Assembly (NCBI RefSeq): GCF_014397005.1
Contig: NZ_JACGWS010000017.1
Location: 50,556 to 114,555 of the forward strand
DNA length: 64,000 nucleotides
Direction: 5' to 3'
Origin: Kordia aestuariivivens
GTDB lineage: Bacteria > Bacteroidota > Bacteroidia > Flavobacteriales > Flavobacteriaceae
The translations under genes were made by a program, and so were the position numbers. Positions 35,731 through 44,960 of the stretch are shown here, piece after piece (position 1 is the first letter of the stretch; each line of letters begins with the position of its first letter). The notes below the pieces were generated by a model, which saw only the letters and a list, made by a program, of their open reading frames with translations, did no database searches and was not told the DNA's origin.

Positions 35731-36762
35731 CTATTTCCCTTTAATTCGTTCCCAGAAAATACCAAAAACATCACCTAATGTCATGTTTTCATCAAACTCT
35801 GGCTGGAAAGGTTTCATATTGAGTCGATCACCATCTTTGTAGATTTTAAATGAAAATACTGCCGATTTACCATTTCCGGTATCTATCGAAGGATACCGCA
35901 AATCACTGTAAATATAGGTTCCATCTTCATTTTTTGAAAGATTGTAATAATCATTGCTAAACCAAGCCAATGATGCCAAGTCAGGATTTGATTTTGGAAT
36001 TAAATCATGGGTTTTTGGAATAACTTCCCAATCGATAAAGACATTTTTGGTATCAAACAACGAATAAAAAGCAACATGATATTCCGTTTCTGTTTCTGCA
36101 ATTCCAAACCATAATACATTATTTAAAATAGAAGGTTCTGTATTATACCGTTGATATGTAATCCCTTGTTCGGCTAACGATTTTTCAAATACCGAATTGA
36201 TATAGAATTTGTTTCCAATCGTGAATAACATGTATATAGAACTAATTCCAAAACCAAGTTTTAGCCATAATCTTCGCGTTGGATTTTTACGATTAAAAAA
36301 CATCATCACTATCAAACACAGTAAAAACGGCACTGTATATGTTGGATCTGCCACAGAAATATTACTAAAAGCTACCCGATAATCACTGAATGGTAAAAAT
36401 AATTGCGTTCCGTATCCTGTAAAGCAATCTAAAATAGGATGTGTAAAGATGGATAAGAAGAATAACCACGTCCAATCTTTTTGAGTCGTTAAATCTTTCC
36501 GTTTGCCAGTATCATACAATTTATAGACCAACAAACCGAGCAAAAAGGCGGCTAAAATAGCAAAGGTCATGGAATGCATGAATCCTCTGTGAAATAACAT
36601 TGCGTCTATTTGATTGCCATACATCCAATTGCCAACAAACACATCTAAATCGGGAATCGTTCCACCAATAGCTCCGAACATTAACGCTTTATTTCCAATC
36701 TTTTTTCCTAAAGCGGCTTCTGCGCATGCGGCTCCTAATACAATCTGCGTTAATGAATCCAT
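35731..36762 (-). CDS. YdjM/LexA-regulated-type membrane metal-dependent hydrolase
   Basis: The 343-residue inner-membrane protein matches the YdjM family. MDSLTQIVLGAACAEAALG is at the N-terminus, with conserved polar motifs TIPDLDVF, FHRGFMHS and THPILDCFTGYGTQ giving candidate metal ligands. At least four membrane helices lie in the first 200 residues, and a soluble C-terminal part (about 205-340) faces one side. The reaction is not established. The gene stands alone. Confidence 0.85.
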   Translation of the reverse strand: MDSLTQIVLGAACAEAALGKKIGNKALMFGAIGGTIPDLDVFVGNWMYGNQIDAMLFHRGFMHSMTFAILAAFLLGLLVYKLYDTGKRKDLTTQKDWTWLFFLSIFTHPILDCFTGYGTQLFLPFSDYRVAFSNISVADPTYTVPFLLCLIVMMFFNRKNPTRRLWLKLGFGISSIYMLFTIGNKFYINSVFEKSLAEQGITYQRYNTEPSILNNVLWFGIAETETEYHVAFYSLFDTKNVFIDWEVIPKTHDLIPKSNPDLASLAWFSNDYYNLSKNEDGTYIYSDLRYPSIDTGNGKSAVFSFKIYKDGDRLNMKPFQPEFDENMTLGDVFGIFWERIKGK

Positions 36763-37157
36763 GAATTTTTATGTATTATTATCTAAGCTATATATTAAAA
36801 ATATTTTTAAAATTAACGAGAATATTATCAGCTTATTATTTTCATTTTCTTTGATTGCCCAAAGAAAACAGAAACAAAAGAAAAGGCACTTTTTCTGGTA
36901 GGTATTTTTAGTTTTCTCGTTGGAAAACTAAAACCGAAATACTTTTCCTAAATTTCCTCCAAGGCTTCGGAAATTTTTAACGTAAAATCATTTCTATACT
37001 TCAGAAAAAGAATGATTTAAACGTGAACCTTTTTATTAAATAACATGCAACTCTAATTAATTATAAGTTTGCAAAGGTACGTAACCAAATTGATTTGCAT
37101 AGAAGTTTACAAAATCGTAACATTACGCTAGGAAAAATAACCACACCAAAAACTACT
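36763..37157. other. 395-bp intergenic region with dispersed repeat
   Basis: About half of it is a copy of a 184-bp repeat (36827-37010); the rest is the A/T-rich leader of nhaC. An in-frame upstream start for nhaC at 37095 is judged unlikely. Confidence 0.7.
36827..37010. repeat. Dispersed intergenic repeat, copy A (about 184 bp)
   Basis: This block matches 54661-54845 with small differences along its whole length. Shared landmarks are ATCAGCTT, GCCCAAAGAAAAC, AAAGAAAAGGCACTTT, TTTTAGTTTTCTC, GGAAAACTAAAACCGAAA and CTCCAAGGCTTCG. Both copies lie in the same orientation between divergent genes. The inner TTTTAGTTTTC / GGAAAACTAAAA pair can form a hairpin. Confidence 0.85.
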
Positions 37158-38648
37158 ATGGAAAGTCAAGATATCAAACCTAGAGAACCACAAGACGAAA
37201 ATATTATTGAGAATAAAGAGTTGAGCATTTGGGAAGCGTTAATTCCTGTGATTGCTTTGGTAGGAATGTTATTTTACAATGTAAAGTTTGCCTTTGGAGA
37301 TGATGCGCTTAGTGGAAGTAATCAATTTGTATTGTTATTAGGTGCCGCAGTTGCAGCGATTGTTGGGTTTTACAATAAAGTTTCATACAAACAAATGCTT
37401 GATGAAGTTGCTGAAAATGTAAAATCGACTACTGGCGCGTTATTAATTCTACTTTTTGTAGGTTCACTAGCAGGAACTTGGTTGATTAGTGGTATTATTC
37501 CTTCTATGATTTATTACGGATTACAAATTTTGAATCCTACAATATTTCTTCCAGCCTGTGTTATAATTTGTGCTATTATTTCAATTGCTACCGGAAGTAG
37601 CTGGACAACTTCTGCTACGGTTGGTATTGCACTCATTGGAATAGGAAATGCTTTAGGTATTCATGCAGGAATGACCGCAGGAGCTGTCATATCTGGAGCT
37701 TATTTTGGTGATAAAATGTCGCCATTGAGTGATACAACAAACTTAGCGCCAGCAATGGCAGGTGGAGAATTATTCTCACATATAAAATACATGACGTATA
37801 CAACGGTTCCGACCATTATAGTAACGCTGATAATTTTTATTATCATCAGTCTATCAATGGATGTAACTGGTTCTGCAGATACTAGTGAGATGTTAGCTTC
37901 TATTTCATCTTCTTTCAATATTTCTCCTTGGCTATTTTTAGTGCCAGTTGCAGTTATTTTTCTAATCGTAAAAAAAACACCGCCATTAATTGCATTATTA
38001 ATCGGAACACTTTTAGGTGGCGTTTTTGCTGTAATTTTTCAACCAGAAATTGTTACCACCATTGGTGGAGGTGATAGTTTAACGTTCAACAATGCATACA
38101 AAGGTGTAATGAACGCAATGACTGTTGATACTTCTATTGAAACAAGCAGCGTCGAATTGAATGATTTATTTAGTTCTGGCGGAATGAGTGGAATGCTAGG
38201 AACTATCTGGCTTATTGTATGTGCCATGGTTTTTGGTGGCGTTATGGACGCAATTGGAGCTTTATCGAGAATCAGTAGTGCCGTTTTAAACTTATTCGAT
38301 TCTATTTTTGGACTTTTTGCAAGTACAGTAATTAGTTGTGTTGGATTAAATGTATTGGCTTCTGATCAATATTTAGCCATTGTAATTCCTGGAAGAATGT
38401 ATAGAAAAGCTTTTGAAGATAAAGGCTTAGCGCCAGAAAACTTAAGTAGAACCTTAGAAGATGCAGGAACCGTAACATCTGTACTTGTTCCTTGGAATAC
38501 TTGTGGAGCGTATCAATCCGGTGTATTAGGTGTTGATACTTTCTCGTATGCAGGATATGCCTTTTTTAACTGGTTAAGTCCATTTACAACATTATTATTT
38601 GCTGCTTTTAGAATAAAAATAAAACAGTTGGCAACAAAAATCGCATAG
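37158..38648 (+). CDS. nhaC: NhaC-type Na+/H+ antiporter
   Basis: The ATG at 37158 gives a 496-residue protein with about 11-12 membrane helices and a short acidic N-terminal tail. The family core is clear: IATGSSWTTSATVGIALIGIG, GAVISGAYFGDKMSPLSDTTNLAP, and the late LEDAGTVTSVLVPWNTCGAYQSGVLG. It exchanges external protons for internal sodium, which suits a marine habitat. The gene is monocistronic as far as can be seen. Confidence 0.9.
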   Translation: MESQDIKPREPQDENIIENKELSIWEALIPVIALVGMLFYNVKFAFGDDALSGSNQFVLLLGAAVAAIVGFYNKVSYKQMLDEVAENVKSTTGALLILLFVGSLAGTWLISGIIPSMIYYGLQILNPTIFLPACVIICAIISIATGSSWTTSATVGIALIGIGNALGIHAGMTAGAVISGAYFGDKMSPLSDTTNLAPAMAGGELFSHIKYMTYTTVPTIIVTLIIFIIISLSMDVTGSADTSEMLASISSSFNISPWLFLVPVAVIFLIVKKTPPLIALLIGTLLGGVFAVIFQPEIVTTIGGGDSLTFNNAYKGVMNAMTVDTSIETSSVELNDLFSSGGMSGMLGTIWLIVCAMVFGGVMDAIGALSRISSAVLNLFDSIFGLFASTVISCVGLNVLASDQYLAIVIPGRMYRKAFEDKGLAPENLSRTLEDAGTVTSVLVPWNTCGAYQSGVLGVDTFSYAGYAFFNWLSPFTTLLFAAFRIKIKQLATKIA

Positions 38649-38724
38649 TCAATAACCTCATTTTAATGGTTTTATAAAATGGATTTATTCTTCTCAGAAT
38701 AGACCATAAACATTATCTATTGCT

Positions 38725-38754
38725 TGATAAAGAATTAAACTTTTCTTTATCAAA
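38725..38754. promoter_or_regulatory. 11-bp inverted repeat upstream of the peroxiredoxin promoter
   Basis: TTGATAAAGAA and its exact complement flank 8 bp, centred about 46 bp before the predicted start of transcription. It is a candidate operator for peroxiredoxin control. Confidence 0.5.
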
Positions 38755-38760
38755 ATCTCT

Positions 38761-38775
38761 ATAGCACATACCTAT
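38761..38775. promoter_or_regulatory. ATAG-N7-CTAT dyad in the peroxiredoxin promoter
   Basis: ATAGCACATACCTAT has the half-site and spacing of an OxyR dyad and overlaps the start of the -7 box. The neighbouring katG-tpx region holds another such dyad. Confidence 0.4.
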
Positions 38776-38780
38776 ATTTG
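38773..38780 (+). promoter_or_regulatory. -7 promoter box (TATATTTG) of the peroxiredoxin operon
   Basis: A full TAnnTTTG match 50 bp before the peroxiredoxin ATG. Confidence 0.65.
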
Positions 38781-38829
38781 CAGCTGAAAAAATTCAATAA
38801 ATTCAATAAATTCAAAAACAAATATAATT

Positions 38830-39468
38830 ATGAGCTTAGTAGGAAAAAAATTTCCAAACTTAAATGTGGACGCAATGAACGAAATGGGTGACACGTTCAA
38901 AGTAAACGTTTTAGAAGAAGCAATAAATAACAAGAAAAAAGTTGTATTGTTCTGGTATCCAAAAGATTTTACTTTTGTTTGTCCAACAGAATTACACGCT
39001 TTTCAATCAGCTTTAGGTGAGTTTGAAAAAAGAAACACGATCATTATTGGTGCTTCTTGTGATACTCCAGAAGTTCACTTCGCATGGTTAAATTCTTCAA
39101 AAGATAACGGAGGAATTGAAGGTGTAACGTATCCTTTATTAGCAGATAGCAACCGTAACTTATCGAGCATTTTAGGAATTTTAGATATTAAAAACGAAAT
39201 CTACGACGAAGAAACTGGAACTGTTCAGGTGGAAGGTGATAACGTAACGTATAGAGCTACCTACTTAATTGACGAAGAAGGAACTGTTTTTCATGAAGGC
39301 GTAAACCACATGCCAGTTGGAAGAAACGTGAACGAATTTTTACGTTTAATTGACGCGTACACACACGTACAAACAAACGGAGAAGTTTGTCCAGCAAACT
39401 GGGAAGAAGGAAAAACAGCAATGCAACCAAATGCAAAAGGAACTGCTGCATATTTAGCGACTCACTAA
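38830..39468 (+). CDS. 2-Cys peroxiredoxin (AhpC/Prx1 type)
   Basis: The 212-residue enzyme has the peroxidatic C51 in DFTFVCPTELHAF and the resolving C187 in GEVCPANWEEG, so it is a typical 2-Cys peroxiredoxin. It reduces hydrogen peroxide and organic peroxides in the cytosol. The next gene, 27 bp on, is a thioredoxin that probably re-reduces it. An unusual point is the DIKNEIYDEETGTVQVEG insertion around 119-136. Promoter dyads suggest peroxide control. Confidence 0.95.
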   Translation: MSLVGKKFPNLNVDAMNEMGDTFKVNVLEEAINNKKKVVLFWYPKDFTFVCPTELHAFQSALGEFEKRNTIIIGASCDTPEVHFAWLNSSKDNGGIEGVTYPLLADSNRNLSSILGILDIKNEIYDEETGTVQVEGDNVTYRATYLIDEEGTVFHEGVNHMPVGRNVNEFLRLIDAYTHVQTNGEVCPANWEEGKTAMQPNAKGTAAYLATH

Positions 39469-39495
39469 GAATAAAATAAGTACAAAAAAACGGTT

Positions 39496-39804
39496 ATGAT
39501 AAAAGAATTAGAACAAGATAACTTGGCGCAAGTAATTGCTGAAAATGATACTGTTTTTGTACAATATTCTGCTACTTGGTGTGGAAATTGTAGAATCATG
39601 AAGCCAAAATTTAAAAAATTAGCTTCTGAAAATGAAAATGCAGTGTTTTTGGTTGTAGATGCTGAGAAATATCCTGAAGCTAGACAGTTAGCAACTGTTG
39701 ACAATTTGCCAACATTTGCAGCTTTTAAAGGTGGAACTTTCAAAACGCAAGTACAAACCAATAAGTTTGATGTATTAAAGGAAATGGTAAGCGAAGTTGT
39801 ATAA
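39496..39804 (+). CDS. Thioredoxin family protein
   Basis: This 102-residue single-domain thioredoxin has the active site SATWCGNCRIMKP (C29, C32), with Asn rather than the classical Pro in the second position. The cis-Pro is in VDNLPTF. Its place 27 bp after the peroxiredoxin gene suggests it is the dedicated reductant. It is followed 34 bp later by a small gene, probably in the same transcript. Confidence 0.9.
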   Translation: MIKELEQDNLAQVIAENDTVFVQYSATWCGNCRIMKPKFKKLASENENAVFLVVDAEKYPEARQLATVDNLPTFAAFKGGTFKTQVQTNKFDVLKEMVSEVV

Positions 39805-39838
39805 CACGCAAAACTGATATTGAATTAAATAAATACAC

Positions 39839-40096
39839 ATGAAATTACCCGTAATAAAACATTTGACGACTTTCATTGAAGAAAATGATCAAGATTATGT
39901 GATTGAAACGATTGAAACTTTAGAAGCACTCACAGAAGTTCCTTCACTAAAAGATGAAGAACTCGATGTTATTGGCGAACTAATTTCAAACATGTATGGA
40001 GCGCTTGAAGTTGACAAAATGGTCAAAGAAGGAACTCCTAAAAAAGAAGCGTTGAATAGTTTTATGAAACGTGTGTTAGGTTCAATAGATACATAG
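39839..40096 (+). CDS. Small acidic helical protein (DUF6952-like)
   Basis: This 85-residue, mostly helical acidic protein (VIETIETLEALTEVPSLKDEELDVIGELISN split along 22-50) lies downstream of the peroxiredoxin and thioredoxin genes. I recall it as a Bacteroidota-specific family, probably DUF6952, commonly in this gene order. Function unknown; the context suggests a link to peroxide defence. Confidence 0.7.
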   Translation: MKLPVIKHLTTFIEENDQDYVIETIETLEALTEVPSLKDEELDVIGELISNMYGALEVDKMVKEGTPKKEALNSFMKRVLGSIDT

Positions 40097-40117
40097 ATTA
40101 CTATATTCTATAAAAGT

Positions 40118-40150
40118 AAAAAAGTCACTTCTCGCGAAGTGACTTTTTTT
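40118..40150. terminator. Bidirectional terminator
   Basis: The stem AAAAAGTCACTTC / GAAGTGACTTTTT with a TCGC loop ends both the peroxiredoxin transcript and the convergent katG transcript. Confidence 0.9.
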
Positions 40151-40172
40151 GTATGTCTAAATTGAGTTATTT

Positions 40173-42392
<2,220 letters not shown>

Positions 42393-42482
42393 TTATATGT
42401 TTTTAGATTTTTAGTAGGTTATAAATGTAACTACTAATTTACTAAAAATTAAGATAAAAAAATTGATTGTTACTATTTTACG

Positions 42483-42497
42483 ATAGTTTTTGACTAT
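42483..42497. promoter_or_regulatory. ATAG-N7-CTAT dyad between katG and tpx
   Basis: ATAGTTTTTGACTAT lies in the 218-bp divergent region, about 95 bp from the katG start and 110 bp from the tpx start. It matches one OxyR dyad; further weaker ATAA/ATAG half-sites follow. Confidence 0.45.
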
Positions 42498-42607
42498 TAA
42501 AAGATAAAACCATGATAGTTTAAAATTATTTGATAAAATTATGCTAAGTGTTATTAATAAAAGGCTTTATTGTCTATTTTTACTACTCCTAACTAAAATC
42601 AAAAAAA

Positions 42608-43114
42608 ATGGCATCAGTAACATTACAAGGAAACGAATTTCATACCTCAGGTAATTTACCTACAGTTGGAGCAGAAGCTCCTGATTTTGCATTAACTGCA
42701 ACAGATTTATCAACAAAAACATTAGCCGATTTTAAAGGTTCAAAAGTAGTCTTAAACATTTTCCCAAGTATAGATACAGGAACCTGTGCTACTTCAGTTC
42801 GTACATTTAATAAAGAAGCAAGCGAATTAGAAAATACAAAAGTAGTTTGTATTTCACATGATTTACCATTTGCACAAGCACGTTTTTGTGGCGCAGAAGG
42901 TTTAGACAATGTTGTAAATCTTTCAGATTATAAAAATGGAAGCTTCGGAAAGTCTTACGGATTAGATTTCGTTAACGGTCCATTAGAAACCTTACATTCG
43001 CGTGCAGTTGTTGTAATCGATGAAAACGGAACCGTAAAATATACGGAACAAGTTTCTGAAATCGTAGACGAACCAAATTATAAAGGAGCTTTAGAAGCAT
43101 TACTAGATGATTAA
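42608..43114 (+). CDS. tpx: Thiol peroxidase (atypical 2-Cys, Tpx)
   Basis: The 168-residue enzyme has C60 (SIDTGTCATSVRTF) and C94 (LPFAQARFCGAEG) at nearly the same positions as E. coli Tpx. It reduces lipid and organic peroxides using thioredoxin. It is divergent from katG across a region with an OxyR-like dyad, and its end overlaps dgkA by 8 bp. Confidence 0.95.
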   Translation: MASVTLQGNEFHTSGNLPTVGAEAPDFALTATDLSTKTLADFKGSKVVLNIFPSIDTGTCATSVRTFNKEASELENTKVVCISHDLPFAQARFCGAEGLDNVVNLSDYKNGSFGKSYGLDFVNGPLETLHSRAVVVIDENGTVKYTEQVSEIVDEPNYKGALEALLDD

Positions 43115-43466
43115 ATTCATTAAAGGAAGAATAAAAGGAGTCGGATATGCGTTTAAAGGCGCATATCTGCTCATTACCACAGAAGCCAGCGTGAAAGCAC
43201 AATTCTTCATTGGCGTGTTGGTGACTATTGCTGGTTTTTATTTTGAAATTTCCAAAACCGAATGGATTGTTCAAATCCTTATTATCGGACTTATTATGAG
43301 TTTGGAAGGATTAAACACCGCTATTGAAGAAATTGCTGATTTCATTCATCCTGAACATCATAAAAAAATAGGCTTAATTAAAGATTTAGCTGCTGGTGCT
43401 GTATTTATATTTGCCGTAGCTGCCGTTATCATTGGTTGTTTTATATACATTCCAAAATTCATTTAA
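43107..43466 (+). CDS. dgkA: Diacylglycerol kinase family protein
   Basis: The 119-residue inner-membrane protein has three helices and the signature EGLNTAIEEIADFIHPEHH with the downstream IGLIKDLAAGAVF. It phosphorylates diacylglycerol or undecaprenol. The start overlaps the tpx stop by 8 bp, which couples two functionally unrelated genes. Confidence 0.9.
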   Translation: MIKFIKGRIKGVGYAFKGAYLLITTEASVKAQFFIGVLVTIAGFYFEISKTEWIVQILIIGLIMSLEGLNTAIEEIADFIHPEHHKKIGLIKDLAAGAVFIFAVAAVIIGCFIYIPKFI

Positions 43467-43505
43467 AGCTTAAACTTATTGATAATAACTACACTAGTTG
43501 TTGTG

Positions 43506-43518
43506 ATAATTTATAAAT
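43506..43518. promoter_or_regulatory. ATAATTTATAAAT motif upstream of peptide 6
   Basis: An identical 13-mer lies upstream of peptide 4 at a similar distance (88 versus 94 bp). Confidence 0.3.
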
Positions 43519-43593
43519 CATTACAATTCTTAATTCCAAACACCATAAATTCTTACTATCTTGTTTTCATTATTAACTTTAAAAACTTTAATC

Positions 43594-43776
43594 ATGAAAA
43601 AACAGAATTTAAAAAGTTTAGATCTAAACAAGAAGTCAATTTCTAATTTAGAAAATGCATTAAAAGGAGGAGCAATTGAGACGTATAAAGAATGTCCGCT
43701 TGCAACTGGCTGTGTTGGTCCACCACATCCAACATGTGGAATTGTATATACATGTACAGAAGGAAACAATATGTAA
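43594..43776 (+). CDS. GG-leader precursor peptide 6 (TGC/HPTCGI core)
   Basis: The ATG at 43594 gives a 60-residue peptide with leader MKKQNLKSLDLNKKSISNL and GG at 25-26. The 34-residue core has four Cys in ATGC-x6-PTCGIVYTC, clearly related to peptides 4 and 7. It sits 150 bp before peptide 7, separated by a terminator, so the pair looks like a diverged tandem duplication. Confidence 0.8.
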   Translation: MKKQNLKSLDLNKKSISNLENALKGGAIETYKECPLATGCVGPPHPTCGIVYTCTEGNNM

Positions 43777-43821
43777 AATTTAAAGCAAGCTTACTGAGTA
43801 TATACTTAATTAAGAAAAATG

Positions 43822-43857
43822 AGTCGGGTATGTGTTTAAAAGACGTATATCCGGCTT
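43822..43857 (+). terminator. Hairpin between peptides 6 and 7
   Basis: AGTCGGGTATGTGT can pair with ACGTATATCCGGCT over 14 bp when G-U pairs are allowed, and a T-rich stretch follows. Confidence 0.55.
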
Positions 43858-43927
43858 CTTATTATAAAAACATTACTATTATTTTTTTTCTTACCTTGTT
43901 GTATAATTTAACCAAAAACTTAGTATT

Positions 43928-44119
43928 ATGAAAAAAAGAGGTATTAAAAATTTAAGCTTAAACAAAAAGTCAATTTCTATTCTTGACAATCTTGTAAAAG
44001 GTGGAGCAGAACCTATTGAAAGTAAAATAGGTTGTGCGAACACAGGTTGTGTTGGCGAGCCAAAACATACTTGCGGTATCATAAATTGTGACCTACAAGG
44101 TGATGGTGGTGATATGTAA
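43928..44119 (+). CDS. GG-leader precursor peptide 7 (TGC/HTCGI core)
   Basis: This 63-residue peptide has leader MKKRGIKNLSLNKKSISIL and GG at 25-26. The 37-residue core has four Cys in NTGC-x5-HTCGIINC and ends GDGGDM. It is the closest relative of peptide 4 although 25 kb away. A strong terminator follows directly. Confidence 0.8.
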   Translation: MKKRGIKNLSLNKKSISILDNLVKGGAEPIESKIGCANTGCVGEPKHTCGIINCDLQGDGGDM

Positions 44120-44126
44120 AAATTAG

Positions 44127-44148
44127 GCGGGAGAAATCCCGCTTTTTT
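44127..44148 (+). terminator. Rho-independent terminator
   Basis: GCGGGA-GAAA-TCCCGC followed by six T residues ends the peptide 7 transcript. Confidence 0.9.
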
Positions 44149-44192
44149 CTTTTCTTTGTAAAAGGTATATATTGTGTGAAAATTTCATCTGA

Positions 44193-44774
44193 ATGAAAAC
44201 CTTTATACCATTACTCTTTCTATTTTCCCTTGTTTCGTGTTCCTCTTCTAAAAATCAGCATAACTTAAACGTTGTATATATAACGAAACAAATGTTTTAT
44301 TCTCAATCAAATCATAATGATGATAGAAAAACAAGTTTCTTGATCAAATCAAAAGGTTTAAAACAGAAAAATTTTGACTTTACGAGCTTCAATCTTCTAT
44401 ACTTCATGGGGGAAATTAGGAGAAAAAGAGCGATTGCTGATACGGGTTTTAGTAGTTTACTTGAAAACTCAAAAGTTCTCAAAAGTATAGAATTTATAAC
44501 GGACAGCAATACAATATATGCATACTATTGGAATGAATCGTCTAGCTATTCTTATAAAAGCAAAGGTTTTGAAAGCAGTATCAAATCAGAGGAAATAAAG
44601 GATATTAATCCAGGTTTTAATACCATAAAAGAAAAAATAGACAATGGTAAAATTGAAGAAACTTTAAATTTTTTGAAAGAAATTAACTTCTCTCATAGGA
44701 GCATCACATACATACTTTCAAGTTATACTTTTAAAGGAAATAAAATAGTAAAAACTGCATTCTCTATCTATTAA
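44193..44774 (+). CDS. Putative lipoprotein of unknown function
   Basis: The 193-residue protein begins with a lipoprotein signal (FSLVSCSSSK, Cys at 16). The mature part is polar and Lys/Ser-rich with no recognised domain. It is alone, between peptide 7 and ftsK. Its base composition is like its surroundings. Confidence 0.6.
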   Translation: MKTFIPLLFLFSLVSCSSSKNQHNLNVVYITKQMFYSQSNHNDDRKTSFLIKSKGLKQKNFDFTSFNLLYFMGEIRRKRAIADTGFSSLLENSKVLKSIEFITDSNTIYAYYWNESSSYSYKSKGFESSIKSEEIKDINPGFNTIKEKIDNGKIEETLNFLKEINFSHRSITYILSSYTFKGNKIVKTAFSIY

Positions 44775-44911
44775 AAAAAACTTGACTTTCTTCCTAAAAT
44801 TAAATAGAATTCAAAACAAAACTCATTTTACATTGCAACTTCACTCCTATTCGTTACAAAAGCTTGTATTTACTGAAAAAACTTTTCGCATAAAGATTAA
44901 TTTTAAATATC

Positions 44912-44940
44912 TTGCAGGTTAAGCGTAATTTGTATTTTTG
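44912..44940 (+). promoter_or_regulatory. Promoter of ftsK
   Basis: TTG (44912-44914) and TATTTTTG (44933-44940) are 18 bp apart, a full consensus promoter. The start of transcription would be about 15 nt before the ftsK ATG. Confidence 0.75.
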
Positions 44941-44960
44941 CAGTAAATAGCAATTCCTGA

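Noticed and set aside
37095..37157. Longer N-terminus of NhaC
   Set aside because: The extra 21 residues are unrelated to the family, and the ATG at 37158 gives the usual short acidic tail.
43692..43931. Plus-strand frame overlapping peptide 6
   Set aside because: It is in another frame of peptide 6 and crosses its terminator hairpin; no family features.
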